Shown one piece after another: positions 49,952 through 58,128 of a DNA stretch of 63,608 nucleotides. The first letter of the stretch is position 1. Every line of letters starts with the position of its first letter. Under the pieces are notes generated by a model that was not told where the DNA came from, ran no database searches, and saw only the letters and a list, made by a program, of their open reading frames with translations. The translations under genes and the position numbers were made by a program. This stretch comes from DATADD01 sp046262355. GTDB taxonomy: Bacteria > Actinomycetota > CADDZG01 > WHSQ01. Location: NCBI GenBank assembly GCA_046262355.1, contig JBHEMX010000035.1:1-63608 (forward strand). The letters run 5' to 3'.

Positions 49952-50752
49952 TTACGGGTCGCGCCGCGCGGGGGTGGGCGCGGGCACGGGGCCGGCCGTG
50001 CGGCGCGGCGTGCGGCGGCCGGCGAACCAGTCCTGCAAACCCCAGAACGTCACGCTGGCGAGCGCCTCGAGCACGATGCCGCGGCTCATCTTCGAGCTGC
50101 CCTGCGTGCGGTCGACGAACGTGATCGGCACCTCGACGAGGCGCCCGCCGGCCTGGTAGGCCCGGCGGGTCATCTCGATCTGGAACGCGTAGCCCTCCGA
50201 GGTCACCCGCGCGAGGTCGAGCTCGGCCAGCAGGGCGCGCCGGTAGGCCCGGAACCCGCTGGTCGAGTCGCGCACGCCGAAGCCGAGGCAGCGGCGCGCG
50301 TAGGCGTTGCCGCCGAGCGAGAGCGCCCGGCGCAACAGCCCCCAGTTGGGGATGCGGCCGCCCGGGACGTAGCGCGACCCGATCGCAAGCTCCGCATCGC
50401 CGAGCGCGGCGAGCAGGCGCACGGCGTCGGCGGGATCGTGGGAGAGGTCTGCGTCCATCTCGACGACCGCCCAGTAGCGCCGCTCGAGCGCCCAGCGGAA
50501 CCCCATGACGTAGGCGGTCCCCAGTCCGAGCTTGTGGGGCCGCTCGGCGAGGTGGATCCCGTCGTGCTCTCGAGCGAGGCCGCGCACGACCTCGGCGGTG
50601 CCGTCGGGGGATCCGTCGTCGACGACGAGCAGCTCGACGCCCGCTCCCCCGGCGTCGAAGAGACGGCTAGCGACCTCCCCGATCGTTTCGCTTTCGTTAT
50701 ACGTGGGCACCACGACCAGGGCGCGCTCCTCCGGCGGGCGCTCATCTCTCAT
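49952..50752 (-). CDS. Polyprenol-phosphate mannosyltransferase (Ppm1/DPM type)
   Basis: 266 residues, family 2 glycosyltransferase without membrane helices. ALVVVPTYNESETIGEV (about 11-27), LLVVDDGSPDGTAEVV (about 40-55), EMDADLSHDP (DAD, about 98-107) and DSTSGFRAYRRALL (about 164-177) are the dolichol-/polyprenol-phosphate mannose synthase motifs. It loads mannose from GDP-mannose on polyprenyl phosphate for lipoglycans and protein mannosylation. It overlaps the lnt gene by four bases. In M. tuberculosis Ppm1 these two activities are one polypeptide; here they are separate genes, as in corynebacteria. Confidence 0.92.
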   Translation of the reverse strand: MRDERPPEERALVVVPTYNESETIGEVASRLFDAGGAGVELLVVDDGSPDGTAEVVRGLAREHDGIHLAERPHKLGLGTAYVMGFRWALERRYWAVVEMDADLSHDPADAVRLLAALGDAELAIGSRYVPGGRIPNWGLLRRALSLGGNAYARRCLGFGVRDSTSGFRAYRRALLAELDLARVTSEGYAFQIEMTRRAYQAGGRLVEVPITFVDRTQGSSKMSRGIVLEALASVTFWGLQDWFAGRRTPRRTAGPVPAPTPARRDP

Positions 50753-52227
50753 GACGCCACCCTATCTTTCCGTCGCACGGCGGCGGCGGCAAGCGCGCTC
50801 GCCGACACGACCACGGCGGCCAGCGGGAGCCAGTCTCCCGTGCGCGCGTAGAAGGTCACCTCTGCCGCGAAGCGCAGCTCCTGGATCAACGTCGTCGCCC
50901 GCCACAGTGGGGTCGAGTCGACGATCACGCCGCGCGGGGCCACGAACGCCGAGATGCCGCTCAATGCCGCATGAGCTACCCACACACCGTTCTCCGCGGC
51001 CCGCACCTGGCTGAAGGCGACGTGCTGCGCCGACGCCGCGGAGGTTCCCCAGGTCGACGTGTTGGTGGCGACGACGAGCAGCCGCCCGCCCCTTGCGATG
51101 CGGCTCCGCACGAGAGAGCCGAAGTCTCCCTCGAACGAGATCACCGGCGCGACGCGCCCACCGGCGACCTCGAAGAGGACCGGACGCGTGCCGGCCACCG
51201 CGTCGCGCGGCACCTGATCGAGCATCGGGATCCAGTCGAACAGCGAGCGCGCCGGAACGTATTCCCCGAAGGGCACGAGATGGGTCTTCTGGTAGCGGTC
51301 CACCACTCCCCCCTCGGGAGAGATCTCGAACGCCATCACGAGATAGCGATCCTGCCCGAGGTCGAGGTTGCCCCCGATGATGAGCGGGGCATCGACCGCC
51401 CGCGCCGCCGAGCCGACCAGCGCGGCGACGGCCGGCGTGCGTTCGAGATCGAGTCCCACGGAGCTCTCGGGCCACACGACCACATCGAGGTCGCGGCCCG
51501 CGAGCCTCTTCGTCAGCCGCGCGTGGCTGCGGATGATCGCGACCTCCTTGTCGAACAGCGACCCCTCGAAGCTGCGCGGCACGTTTCCCTGCACGATCGC
51601 CACGCGCACGCGCCGTCCGGTCGCGGCGCCTTGCGGCAGCAGTGCCGGCGCCGCCAGCGCGACGCACGCCAATCCCACCAGCATCGCCGGGGTGCGATCC
51701 TTGCGCCGGAAACCTCTCCACGCCTCGGCGAGCGAGGCGTTGACCAAGACGACCACGGCGGACACGAGCCAACCTCCGCCCAACGCCGCGAGCGACAGCA
51801 ACCAGGTAACGCCGTGCTGACCTTGAGCGAGCTGACCCCAGGTGAAGCCACCCATCGGCGCGCGCGAGCGCAGGTACTCCACGGCGACCCAGAGCAGCGG
51901 CGCGAGCACGAGGCGCGCGCCGAGGCGCTCGCGCCTGGCGATGAAGGACCACGCGCTCGCGAACGCGGCGATGAACGACGCCTGCAGCGCCACCAGCAAG
52001 ACCCACGCGACCCAGCCGATGATGCTGATCCACAGGAGCAGCACACCGAAGAATCCCATCCCGAAGAGCGCTCCGAGCAGTACCGCCCGCCGCGCGCTCG
52101 CCTCCTGCGCGAGCACGAGCAGCGGAACGATCGCGATCCACGCGAGAGGCGCCACATCGGGGCTCGGCCATGCAAGTGCCAGGACGATCCCGCTCGCGAG
52201 CGCGAGCGGATAGGCCCGAGCGGTCAT
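50749..52227 (-). CDS. lnt: Apolipoprotein N-acyltransferase-like, Ser at the catalytic Cys
   Basis: 492 residues: about six N-terminal transmembrane helices (to about residue 195), then a nitrilase domain and a C-terminal helix. Of the Glu-Lys-Cys triad, Glu is in VVWPESSVGLD (about 251-261) and Lys in YQKTHLVPFGEYVPARS (about 311-327). The Cys-containing loop, usually ICFE or ICYE, reads VISFEGDFG (Ser, about 372). All known nitrilase-family enzymes use Cys as nucleophile, so activity is in doubt or altered. The fold otherwise looks complete. It forms a four-base overlap with the mannosyltransferase gene downstream. Confidence 0.88.
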   Translation of the reverse strand: MTARAYPLALASGIVLALAWPSPDVAPLAWIAIVPLLVLAQEASARRAVLLGALFGMGFFGVLLLWISIIGWVAWVLLVALQASFIAAFASAWSFIARRERLGARLVLAPLLWVAVEYLRSRAPMGGFTWGQLAQGQHGVTWLLSLAALGGGWLVSAVVVLVNASLAEAWRGFRRKDRTPAMLVGLACVALAAPALLPQGAATGRRVRVAIVQGNVPRSFEGSLFDKEVAIIRSHARLTKRLAGRDLDVVVWPESSVGLDLERTPAVAALVGSAARAVDAPLIIGGNLDLGQDRYLVMAFEISPEGGVVDRYQKTHLVPFGEYVPARSLFDWIPMLDQVPRDAVAGTRPVLFEVAGGRVAPVISFEGDFGSLVRSRIARGGRLLVVATNTSTWGTSAASAQHVAFSQVRAAENGVWVAHAALSGISAFVAPRGVIVDSTPLWRATTLIQELRFAAEVTFYARTGDWLPLAAVVVSASALAAAAVRRKDRVAS

Positions 52228-52245
52228 CTCGTTGCGCTGCTCAGG

Positions 52246-52644
52246 CTAGTTGCAGTCGCGGCAGAGCCGGCGGCGCGCGTCGGCGAGCTGCACCCGCGGC
52301 TTCACGAGATGGCACCTCTTGCACACGAACTCCTGCCGCTCTCGAACCGGCGCAATGCGCGCCGGCGCTGCCTCCATCATCTGCGGGCTCGGCTCCGGCA
52401 CGAACGACATGAAGTCGTCGTCGTCGTCGTCCTCGGACCCGTCCACGGACGACTTGGAGGCCCTCTGGGCGCTCAACTCGTCGAGGCTCGCCTGCTCCGA
52501 CTCGTCGTCGTCCTCGTCGTCGCCGCCGGGCACCTCTTCTTCTTCCTCGAGGTCTTCTTCCTCGAGCTCCTCCGCCGCCTCGGCGGTGAGAAAGAGCCCC
52601 TGCTCCTGGTCGACGTCTTCGAGATCGCGTTGCTCGCTGGACAC
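52246..52644 (-). CDS. DUF4193 family zinc-finger protein
   Basis: 132 residues. The N-terminal two-thirds is strongly acidic (LEEEDLEEEEEVP, EDDDDDDF). The C-terminal CKRCHLVKPRVQLADARRRLCRDC holds CxxC...CxxC, the DUF4193 zinc element found in most actinobacteria. GTG 52644 (VSSEQRDLEDV) is chosen because AAGGAG stands five to eight bases before it. Function unknown; an acidic N-terminus with a zinc finger suggests binding to a nucleic-acid or transcription complex. It lies 18 bases before lnt on the same strand. Confidence 0.85.
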   Translation of the reverse strand: MSSEQRDLEDVDQEQGLFLTAEAAEELEEEDLEEEEEVPGGDDEDDDESEQASLDELSAQRASKSSVDGSEDDDDDDFMSFVPEPSPQMMEAAPARIAPVRERQEFVCKRCHLVKPRVQLADARRRLCRDCN

Positions 52645-53295
52645 CTTCGCTCCTTGGGAATCAACACCGGAACGCCCAACCCTAAGCCCGCCGCGCATCT
52701 AGGGGAAGACCCGCTCGCGATCGCCCTTGGTGCCCCGGACCGTCGGTCGGCGAGGAACGGAGAAGGGCCCCGAGCGACCGTCGGGGCCGCCCGGCGGCGT
52801 CGCCGTCGCCGTGGCGTTGTCCTCGTGTCGCTCGGGGCCCTTCAAACCGATGTCCCAAGCAACCGTCGGCGCACATCCGCGTCTGCAGGCGCCCCCGGGC
52901 CCGAAAGCCCGGCTTCGCCGCACCGGCAGAGTCTCCTCGGTCGCCGCGGCGGCGCGTACCTGCATCGCTCCGGTCGTCGGCCGCGGTCGCCGTGCGACCG
53001 CCACCCCGGCCGCTCCACCCTGGAGGTGGAGCTTGATGCCCTTGCGTCTTGAAGCTGCTTGGGACTCGGCGATCATCGACGCACCGAGCGAGGGTTGTCA
53101 ACGGCTACGACGGGACATCTTCACGAGACGCGAAAGTTTCTCTGTTGTGCCCCATCCATCCACAGCTCGCACACAAGTTATCCACCGCGCGCCCGCTCGG
53201 AGCCGGCGCGCGCCGCTATCCTGGTGTCGCCGACGCTAACGTTGCGTCCGGCGCGCCCGCATCGTGACGCCGACGGCACCGCAAGGAAGCTGCAG
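52645..53295. other. 650-bp intergenic region with a large inverted repeat
   Basis: Between DUF4193 (minus) and yjbQ (plus). It holds a 16-bp inverted repeat (separate entry), and a frame on the minus strand from ATG 53076 (MIAESQAASRRKGIKLHLQG) that is protein-like only at its start. TATCCT at 53217-53222 could be the -10 for yjbQ. TTGACA on the minus strand near 53097-53092, 17 bases from a weak -10, may drive a leader toward DUF4193. No gene is convincing. Confidence 0.4.
52763..52842. repeat. 16-bp inverted repeat with a 48-nt loop
   Basis: Arms aagggccccgagcgac (52763-52778) and its exact reverse complement gtcgctcggggccctt (52827-52842). On the minus strand the 3' arm is followed by ctccgttcc. 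It could be a transcription attenuator or terminator upstream of the DUF4193-lnt operon, or the core of a structured RNA. Confidence 0.75.
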
Positions 53296-53670
53296 TTGCG
53301 CAACCATCAGTCCGAATGCATCAGGGTCACAGCCACCACGCCCGACTTCGTCGACATAACCGACGAGGTCGAAGAGACCTTGACGCGTTCGGGTATCCGG
53401 GACGGTCGGGTAACGGTCTTCTCGCCACATGACGAATGCTCGATCCTCGTGCAGGAGCGCGAGTCGGGCCTCCTGCTCGACATACGGGAGGCGATACAGC
53501 GCCTGGATCGCGAGGACCCCTCGGATCGCCACGGCCTGGTCGGATCGCCGTCGGTCGTGCTCCCCGCGGTCGCGGGGCGGCTGAGGTTGGGGATGTGGCA
53601 GAGGGTCTTGCTCGTCGAGCTCGGTGAGCCGAACGCACGCTCCGTCGTGGTCCATATAGTGGGGGAATGA
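53296..53670 (+). CDS. YjbQ family (UPF0047) protein
   Basis: 124 residues, matching the YjbQ family over its whole length. SECIRVTATTPDFVDITDEVEETLTRSGIRDG (in pieces), GRVTVFSPHDECSILVQERESGLLLD and LRLGMWQRVLLVELGEPNARSVVVHI are conserved; the His/Glu cluster (SPHDECSILVQERE) is the metal/active site, with D-E in place of the usual TT-A. Some members act as a secondary thiamine-phosphate synthase. TTG 53296 follows aaggaa by seven bases. It overlaps proS by four bases. Confidence 0.85.
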   Translation: MRNHQSECIRVTATTPDFVDITDEVEETLTRSGIRDGRVTVFSPHDECSILVQERESGLLLDIREAIQRLDREDPSDRHGLVGSPSVVLPAVAGRLRLGMWQRVLLVELGEPNARSVVVHIVGE

Positions 53671-55109
53671 GCATGGCCAAAGGACGCTTGCCGAGACAGG
53701 CCGACGACTTCCCGGCTTGGTACCAGGAGGTCGTCAAGCGATCGGGCATGGCCGAGCATGGTCTCGCCAAGGGGACGATGATCATCAAGCCGCACGGCTA
53801 TGCGATATGGGAGCATCTTCAACGCGCGCTCGACGACCGCTTCAAGGCGACGGGTCACGAGAACGCCTACTTCCCGTTGCTGATCCCGGAGAAGCTGCTG
53901 GAGCGTGAGGCGGAGCACGTCGAAGGGTTCGCGCCGGAGCTTGCGGTCGTGACCCACGGCGGCGGCGAGGAGCTCGAAGAACCACTCGTGATCCGTCCCA
54001 CCTCCGAGACCACGATCTGGAACGCCTACAGCAACTGGGTCCAGAGCTACAGGGACCTCCCGCTGCTCCTCAACCAATGGTGCAACGTGCTGCGCTGGGA
54101 GATGCGCACGAGGTTGTTCCTGCGCACCAGCGAGTTCCTCTGGCAGGAAGGCCACACCGCGCACGCGACGAGCGACGATGCGCACGAAGAGGTGCTGCGG
54201 ATGCTCGAGGTCTACCGCGAGGTCGCGGAGGACGTCGCCGCGATCCCGGTGATCGCCGGTCGTAAGTCGGATTCCGAGAAGTTCGCCGGCGCCGTCACGA
54301 CCTACGCGATCGAGGCGTTGATGCGTGACCGCAAAGCGCTGCAGTGCGGCACCTCGCATTTCCTCGGACAGAACTTCGCGAAGGCCTATGACGTCACCTT
54401 CCTCAACGCTGCCGGCGAGCAGGAGTACGCGTGGGGGACGTCCTGGGGGATGTCGACGCGCATGGTCGGGGGCATCGTGATGACTCACGGCGACGACCGA
54501 GGACTTCGCCTCCCTCCGGCGCTCGCACCGGTTCAGGTAGTGATCGTCCCGATCTACTCGAGCGACGACGACAAGGCGACGGTCCTCGAGGTCGCGGTCA
54601 AGGTCCGGGACGCGTGCGCCGGCAACGGCATCAGAACGAGGCTCGACGATCGCGATCAGCACCGCCCCGGCTTCAAGTTCAGCGAGTGGGAGCTCAAGGG
54701 TGTGCCGGTAAGGGTCGAGATCGGACCCAAGGACGTCGCCGCAGATCGCGTCATCGTCGTAGAGCGCATGGGCAGGGGGAAGAACGAGATGGCGACGCAC
54801 GATGCGATCGCCGCGCTGGCGGCCACGCTCGAGCGCGTCCAAAGGAGCCTCTTCGAGGACGCGCGCGCGTTCCTCGAGGCCAACACACACGAGGCCGGCG
54901 ACCTCGCTTCGCTGCGCTCGGGCATCGTCGACGAAGGCGGACTGTGGACCGCGCCCTGGTGCAACGAGCTCGCCTGCGAGCAGAAGGTCACGCTCGACAC
55001 GAAGGCGACGATCCGCGTGCTTCCCATCGAACGCGAGGACCCCGAGGCGAGCTGCATCGTGTGCGGCAAACCCGGCATCGAGCGCGCCACGTGGGGCAGG
55101 TCCTACTAG
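53667..55109 (+). CDS. proS: Prolyl-tRNA synthetase, type 3 (short, zinc-binding)
   Basis: 480 residues, class II synthetase of the eukaryote/archaea-like short form, lacking the bacterial editing insert. Motif 2/3: RPTSETTIWNAYSNWV, NVLRWEMRTRLFLRTSEFLWQEGHTAHAT (in pieces) and TSWGMSTRMVGGIVMTHGDD. The C-terminal Zn site is built from WCNELACEQ and SCIVCGKPG (four Cys), ending in the conserved GRSY. It charges tRNA-Pro; a tRNA-Pro gene is at 39.6 kb. ATG 53667 overlaps yjbQ. Confidence 0.95.
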   Translation: MSMAKGRLPRQADDFPAWYQEVVKRSGMAEHGLAKGTMIIKPHGYAIWEHLQRALDDRFKATGHENAYFPLLIPEKLLEREAEHVEGFAPELAVVTHGGGEELEEPLVIRPTSETTIWNAYSNWVQSYRDLPLLLNQWCNVLRWEMRTRLFLRTSEFLWQEGHTAHATSDDAHEEVLRMLEVYREVAEDVAAIPVIAGRKSDSEKFAGAVTTYAIEALMRDRKALQCGTSHFLGQNFAKAYDVTFLNAAGEQEYAWGTSWGMSTRMVGGIVMTHGDDRGLRLPPALAPVQVVIVPIYSSDDDKATVLEVAVKVRDACAGNGIRTRLDDRDQHRPGFKFSEWELKGVPVRVEIGPKDVAADRVIVVERMGRGKNEMATHDAIAALAATLERVQRSLFEDARAFLEANTHEAGDLASLRSGIVDEGGLWTAPWCNELACEQKVTLDTKATIRVLPIEREDPEASCIVCGKPGIERATWGRSY

Positions 55110-55128
55110 AGCTAATGCACGCTAACGA

Positions 55129-55170
55129 AGGCCCGCAAGCCGAGGGTTCTGGGGCTTGCGGCCGGGCTTA
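55129..55170 (+). terminator. Hairpin after proS
   Basis: gcccgcaagcc and ggcttgcggccgggc can pair (gcaagcc/ggcttgc fully, with an interior mismatch), loop of about ten bases, 20-60 bases after the proS stop. No T tract. Confidence 0.55.
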
Positions 55171-55403
55171 GGTCCGGAGTGGCAGCGAGATCGCTCGGAG
55201 GGCGACCAGCGCCGCTGATAAACGCGCAGCCCATGGCAGTTCGTCGGTAGATGCAAGATGTACCTGCGCGCCGAAGTCGTGATGCGCCCGGGGATGGAGA
55301 AGTATCGGCGCCTCAGGGCAGATGACGACCGCGGCGCCGTAGAACAGGGCAACGTCTGTGAACGCGGGTATGAGCTTCTTGGTTCCTGGGACCACCACGC
55401 CGG

Positions 55404-55560
55404 CCATGGGAGAACCCCTTCGTCGAGTCCTTCGGCTCACGCATGCGCGACGAGGCTGTCGGCCGAGCAGTTCGACACTCTGCTCGAGGCGCAGGTTCTG
55501 ATCGGGGACTGGAAGCACAAGTACAACAACTACCGGCCACGGGAGCCCCCTTCTCCCCAA
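55404..55560 (+). pseudogene. Transposase C-terminal remnant (IS3/IS481 type)
   Basis: PWENPFVESFGSRMRDE in one frame (55404-55454) continues as LSAEQFDTLLEAQVLIGDW and KHKYNNYRPRE in the next after removal of one base near 55455. Together this is the end of a DDE integrase-core transposase: PWxNxFVESFNxRxRDEL, then the FDTLLEAQVLI-W---YN-YRP segment. The catalytic Glu of the DDE triad would be the E of VESF. Everything upstream is missing or unrecognisable, so this is an old insertion relic. Confidence 0.7.
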
Positions 55561-55963
55561 CCGACGGTGAGTCCCACAGAGCCACCTCCAGGTGGTATTC
55601 CTTCATTCATCACGACGCAGATGCAGCACGAAGAACCGCCGGGGTTCGCCATAACCCTTGACCCTCCTCCTGCGGGGGAGGAGCCGGCCATCAGCGGTAA
55701 GGAGGCGCTGAGGCGGGCATGGGAAGTAGACGCGTGGACGGCATACAAGGCCATAGCGACATTCGCTTACTTTGATGATAGGCCCTCGGGCCTGAGGGCC
55801 CACTCCAAGTTGGGTTGTGAATTACCGAGGTGTATGTGTTCCTCTTGAGGGTCCGGTGATCATAGGTCCAGATGATAATGGACTACCGGAGAAGTGCGCT
55901 TCCGATGAGATCAATGTTGTCATCGATGCGGCGACGGGTGAATACAGGGAGTCTTACTCGTAG
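55561..55963 (+). pseudogene. Secreted-protein remnant with a frameshift
   Basis: TVSPTEPPPGG...GKEALRRAWEVDAWTAYKAIATFAYFDDRP runs to about 55790; a stop in the neighbouring frame at 55793 and the text after it show that one extra base in agggccc moves the frame to PTPSWVVNYRGVCVPLEGPVI...NVVIDAATGEYRESYS, ending TAG 55961-55963. Both parts read as one protein (proline-rich linker, then a W-V-Y-G-V domain closing in V-D-A-TGE). ATG 55621 is one possible start. Function unknown. Confidence 0.45.
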
Positions 55964-56225
55964 CACTTGTGCACTTTCCGTGAGCGATAAGCGAAGTCGC
56001 TACGGCCAACAGTCGGCAGCGTACGAGCTATTCTTGCCGCATAAGTTCCAGTACACCGTTGGACGTTCCAGTGCTCACCACCGTCCTCTAAGTCGTCCCT
56101 CCGACGCCTACGGAAAGCCAAGCGACCATTCTTCGCCAGCGTCACGGAACATCACCGATCGCTGATGTCTAGCGTTAGAGAGAGTGGCCCCCCGATCACC
56201 TCGGTGACTCGAGGGAGTTAAGACG
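55964..56225. other. Gap with lower GC
   Basis: 262 bp between the relic genes and the convergent HAD gene. Composition is nearer 50% GC than the rest. No frame reads as a known protein; nothing else seen. Confidence 0.4.
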
Positions 56226-56942
56226 CTAGGTGAGCCCTAGAACTGCGAGCAGCTGCGGGTGCTCGTCGATGACCGTCTCGGCTTCGGGAGCATCGCTGTG
56301 GTCGTCGTGCACCCCGCGGAAGCGAACCGCATGCATGCCGACGTCGTGGGCGCCGGCGATGTCGGTGCGCCGAAGGTCGCCCACGTGGACGGCCTCGGGA
56401 GGTCGCGCGCCGAGCTCGGCCAGGGCCTTGGCGAAGATGTCGTTGCCGGGCTTGGGAACTCCGACCTCGTCCGAGAAGCAGAGGACCTCCAGAAGATCGC
56501 ACAACCCTGCGTCGTCGAGCAGTTGACGCACGACCCGGCCGGGTGTGAACCCCGTGTCGCACACCAGGCCGCGCCTGATATTGGCGTCATCGAGCGCAGC
56601 CAGCGTCTCCACCGCCCCGTCGACCGCGACGACCCCGGCTTCGAAGCTCGCCTCTTCGAACGCGCGCGTGAGCTCCGCGATCGCGGCGTCGTCGTTGACC
56701 CCCCTGGCCTCGAGGCAATAGGCCGCCATGCGTCCGGGTCCGAAGGTCTCGACCTGCTTCCACGCCTCGTCGTGCTTGTTCCAGGCGTCCTCGAGGAGCG
56801 CCTGGGCGTCGCCTTTCTCGAGGCCCAGGAAAGCACGAAGGGCGCCAACGCGTTTCGCCATGGCGCCCTCCCAGTCCCGGTCTTTCAGCAAGGTCCCCCA
56901 GCAGTCGTAGGTAACCGCCCGGATGCCATCGACTCTCTTCAC
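56226..56942 (-). CDS. HAD-superfamily hydrolase at the end of the lysine operon
   Basis: 238 residues. Motif I is VTYDCWGTLL (about 9-18; D-x-W instead of D-x-D, as in haloacid-dehalogenase and other HAD-IA members), motif II CDTGFTPG (about 128-135), motif III/IV GVPKPGNDIF and VHVGDLRRTDIAGA. It is related to the 2-haloacid-dehalogenase/N-acylneuraminate-phosphatase group; substrate unknown. GTG 56942 overlaps the Kal stop by four bases, GGAGGGGAG upstream. Being locked into the lysine operon, it may remove or repair a pathway-derived phospho- or CoA-linked compound (inference). Confidence 0.85.
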   Translation of the reverse strand: MKRVDGIRAVTYDCWGTLLKDRDWEGAMAKRVGALRAFLGLEKGDAQALLEDAWNKHDEAWKQVETFGPGRMAAYCLEARGVNDDAAIAELTRAFEEASFEAGVVAVDGAVETLAALDDANIRRGLVCDTGFTPGRVVRQLLDDAGLCDLLEVLCFSDEVGVPKPGNDIFAKALAELGARPPEAVHVGDLRRTDIAGAHDVGMHAVRFRGVHDDHSDAPEAETVIDEHPQLLAVLGLT

Positions 56943-57361
56943 GAACCACTCCCCTCCATCTGCGACTCCCGGCGCCTCTGTCGGTCCTGCTGCACGACGC
57001 ACGTCCCCGACGCCCGGGCGACCAGGACCGGCTCCTCGAGGGGGTCGGCGGCCGAGTCCGACACATCGGGTCTCGGTGCAGCGTAGCGGAGAACCTGGAA
57101 CGACATCTCTCTGGAGGCGCGGCCGGCCCGGACTATCTCGCCGCGCACCTCGACGAAGTCGCCCGCGCTGAGCGGCGCGAGGAACTCCACCGACGAGTAG
57201 CCGGCAAGCAGGCCCTCGTCGCCGTCCGAGCGGATGCAGAGCTCGGTGGCGACGTCCCCGAAGAGCTCCATAACCCGTCCCCCGGCCACGAGATCACCGC
57301 CGTAGTGGGCATCGGCCTGGGACAGTCGCAGCCGCAGGCTTGCGGTCGTGCCGACGCTCAC
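56939..57361 (-). CDS. kal: 3-aminobutyryl-CoA ammonia-lyase
   Basis: 140 residues, hotdog fold. LRLRLSQADAHYGGDLVAGGRVMELFGDVATEL (in pieces, about 8-40), DGDEGLLAGYSSVEFLAPLSAGDFVEVRG and SREMSFQVLRY match Kal of lysine-fermenting bacteria, which removes ammonia from L-3-aminobutyryl-CoA to give crotonyl-CoA. GTG 57361 overlaps the KamE stop by four bases. Generic hotdog thioesterases look similar, but the GGDLV and FLAPLSAGDF motifs and the kam neighbours fit Kal. Confidence 0.9.
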   Translation of the reverse strand: MSVGTTASLRLRLSQADAHYGGDLVAGGRVMELFGDVATELCIRSDGDEGLLAGYSSVEFLAPLSAGDFVEVRGEIVRAGRASREMSFQVLRYAAPRPDVSDSAADPLEEPVLVARASGTCVVQQDRQRRRESQMEGSGS

Positions 57362-58128
57362 GTGGCGCGCCCGGTGGGATCCGCCGCCGCGGGCACCTTC
57401 TCCAGGCCGCGGGTGGCGCGCCAGGCCAGATAAGAGGCCACCTCCGACGGCCTCGTCCCCCGCCCGAAGATCCGCTCGTAGCCGAGCTCGGCAGCCTGCT
57501 CGGGCGAGAAGCGAGGGCCGCCGCCGACCAGGATCACGCGCTCGCGCAGCCCGGCGGCCTCCAGCGCGACGCGCACTTCCCTGAGATGGAAGATGTGTGC
57601 GTCACGTTTCGTCACGACCTGTGACACGAGCACCGCATCCGCCTCGTGCTCGATCACCGACTCCACTATCTCCTCGGGAGTCACCTGGGAGCCGAGGTTG
57701 ACGATGTGCATCTCCGGGAAGTACTCGAGCCCATGATCGCCGGCGAAACCCTTCATGGACAGGATCGCGTCGAGACCGACGGTGTGAGCATCCGTGCCGG
57801 TGCACGCGCCGACGACCGTGAGCTGTCTCTTGAGGTCCTCTCGGATCAGCCGGTTGACCTCTTGATAGGACAGATCGGGGAAGTCGCGCTGTCTCACCTC
57901 GACGAGATCGGGATCCACGGAATGGGCGGTGGCGCCGTAGAGGGTGAAGAACGTGAAGTCGGGTCCCATGCCCTTCAGGTGCACGACCTGCGGCCGCATG
58001 AGGCCCATCTTGCGCGCCAGCTCGAGCGCGCTCTGGCGGGCCCGCTCCCCCTCGGCCACCGGAAGCGTGAACGACAGTTGGACCTGCGCATCGTCCGGGG
58101 CATCCCCGTAGGGCTTGATCGCGCTCAT
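57358..58128 (-). CDS. kamE: Lysine 5,6-aminomutase beta subunit
   Basis: 256 residues, B12-binding subunit of D-lysine/beta-lysine 5,6-aminomutase. The cobalamin motif DxHxxG is in GTDAHTVGLDAI (about 105-116) and the Lys of ILSMKGFAG (about 117-125) is the expected PLP anchor. VSQVVTKRDAHIFHLREV and VILVGGGPRFSPEQAAELGYERIFGRGT (in pieces) complete the Rossmann domain. ATG 58128 overlaps kamD (ATGA). Confidence 0.95.
   Translation of the reverse strand: MSAIKPYGDAPDDAQVQLSFTLPVAEGERARQSALELARKMGLMRPQVVHLKGMGPDFTFFTLYGATAHSVDPDLVEVRQRDFPDLSYQEVNRLIREDLKRQLTVVGACTGTDAHTVGLDAILSMKGFAGDHGLEYFPEMHIVNLGSQVTPEEIVESVIEHEADAVLVSQVVTKRDAHIFHLREVRVALEAAGLRERVILVGGGPRFSPEQAAELGYERIFGRGTRPSEVASYLAWRATRGLEKVPAAADPTGRAT

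Noticed and set aside
52699..53076. Minus-strand frame MIAESQAASRRKG in the 650-bp gap
   Set aside because: Protein-like only for the first 20 residues; the rest is Arg/Pro/Gly typical of shadows and overlaps the inverted repeat.
53150..53190. DnaA-box-like ccatccaca and ttatccacc near yjbQ
   Set aside because: Only two degenerate copies, no dnaA/dnaN neighbours and no AT-rich stretch.
55168..55560. Minus-strand frame with hydrophobic stretch (ALFYGAAVVICPEAP)
   Set aside because: Overlaps the transposase relic on the plus strand and matches nothing I know; no ribosome site.
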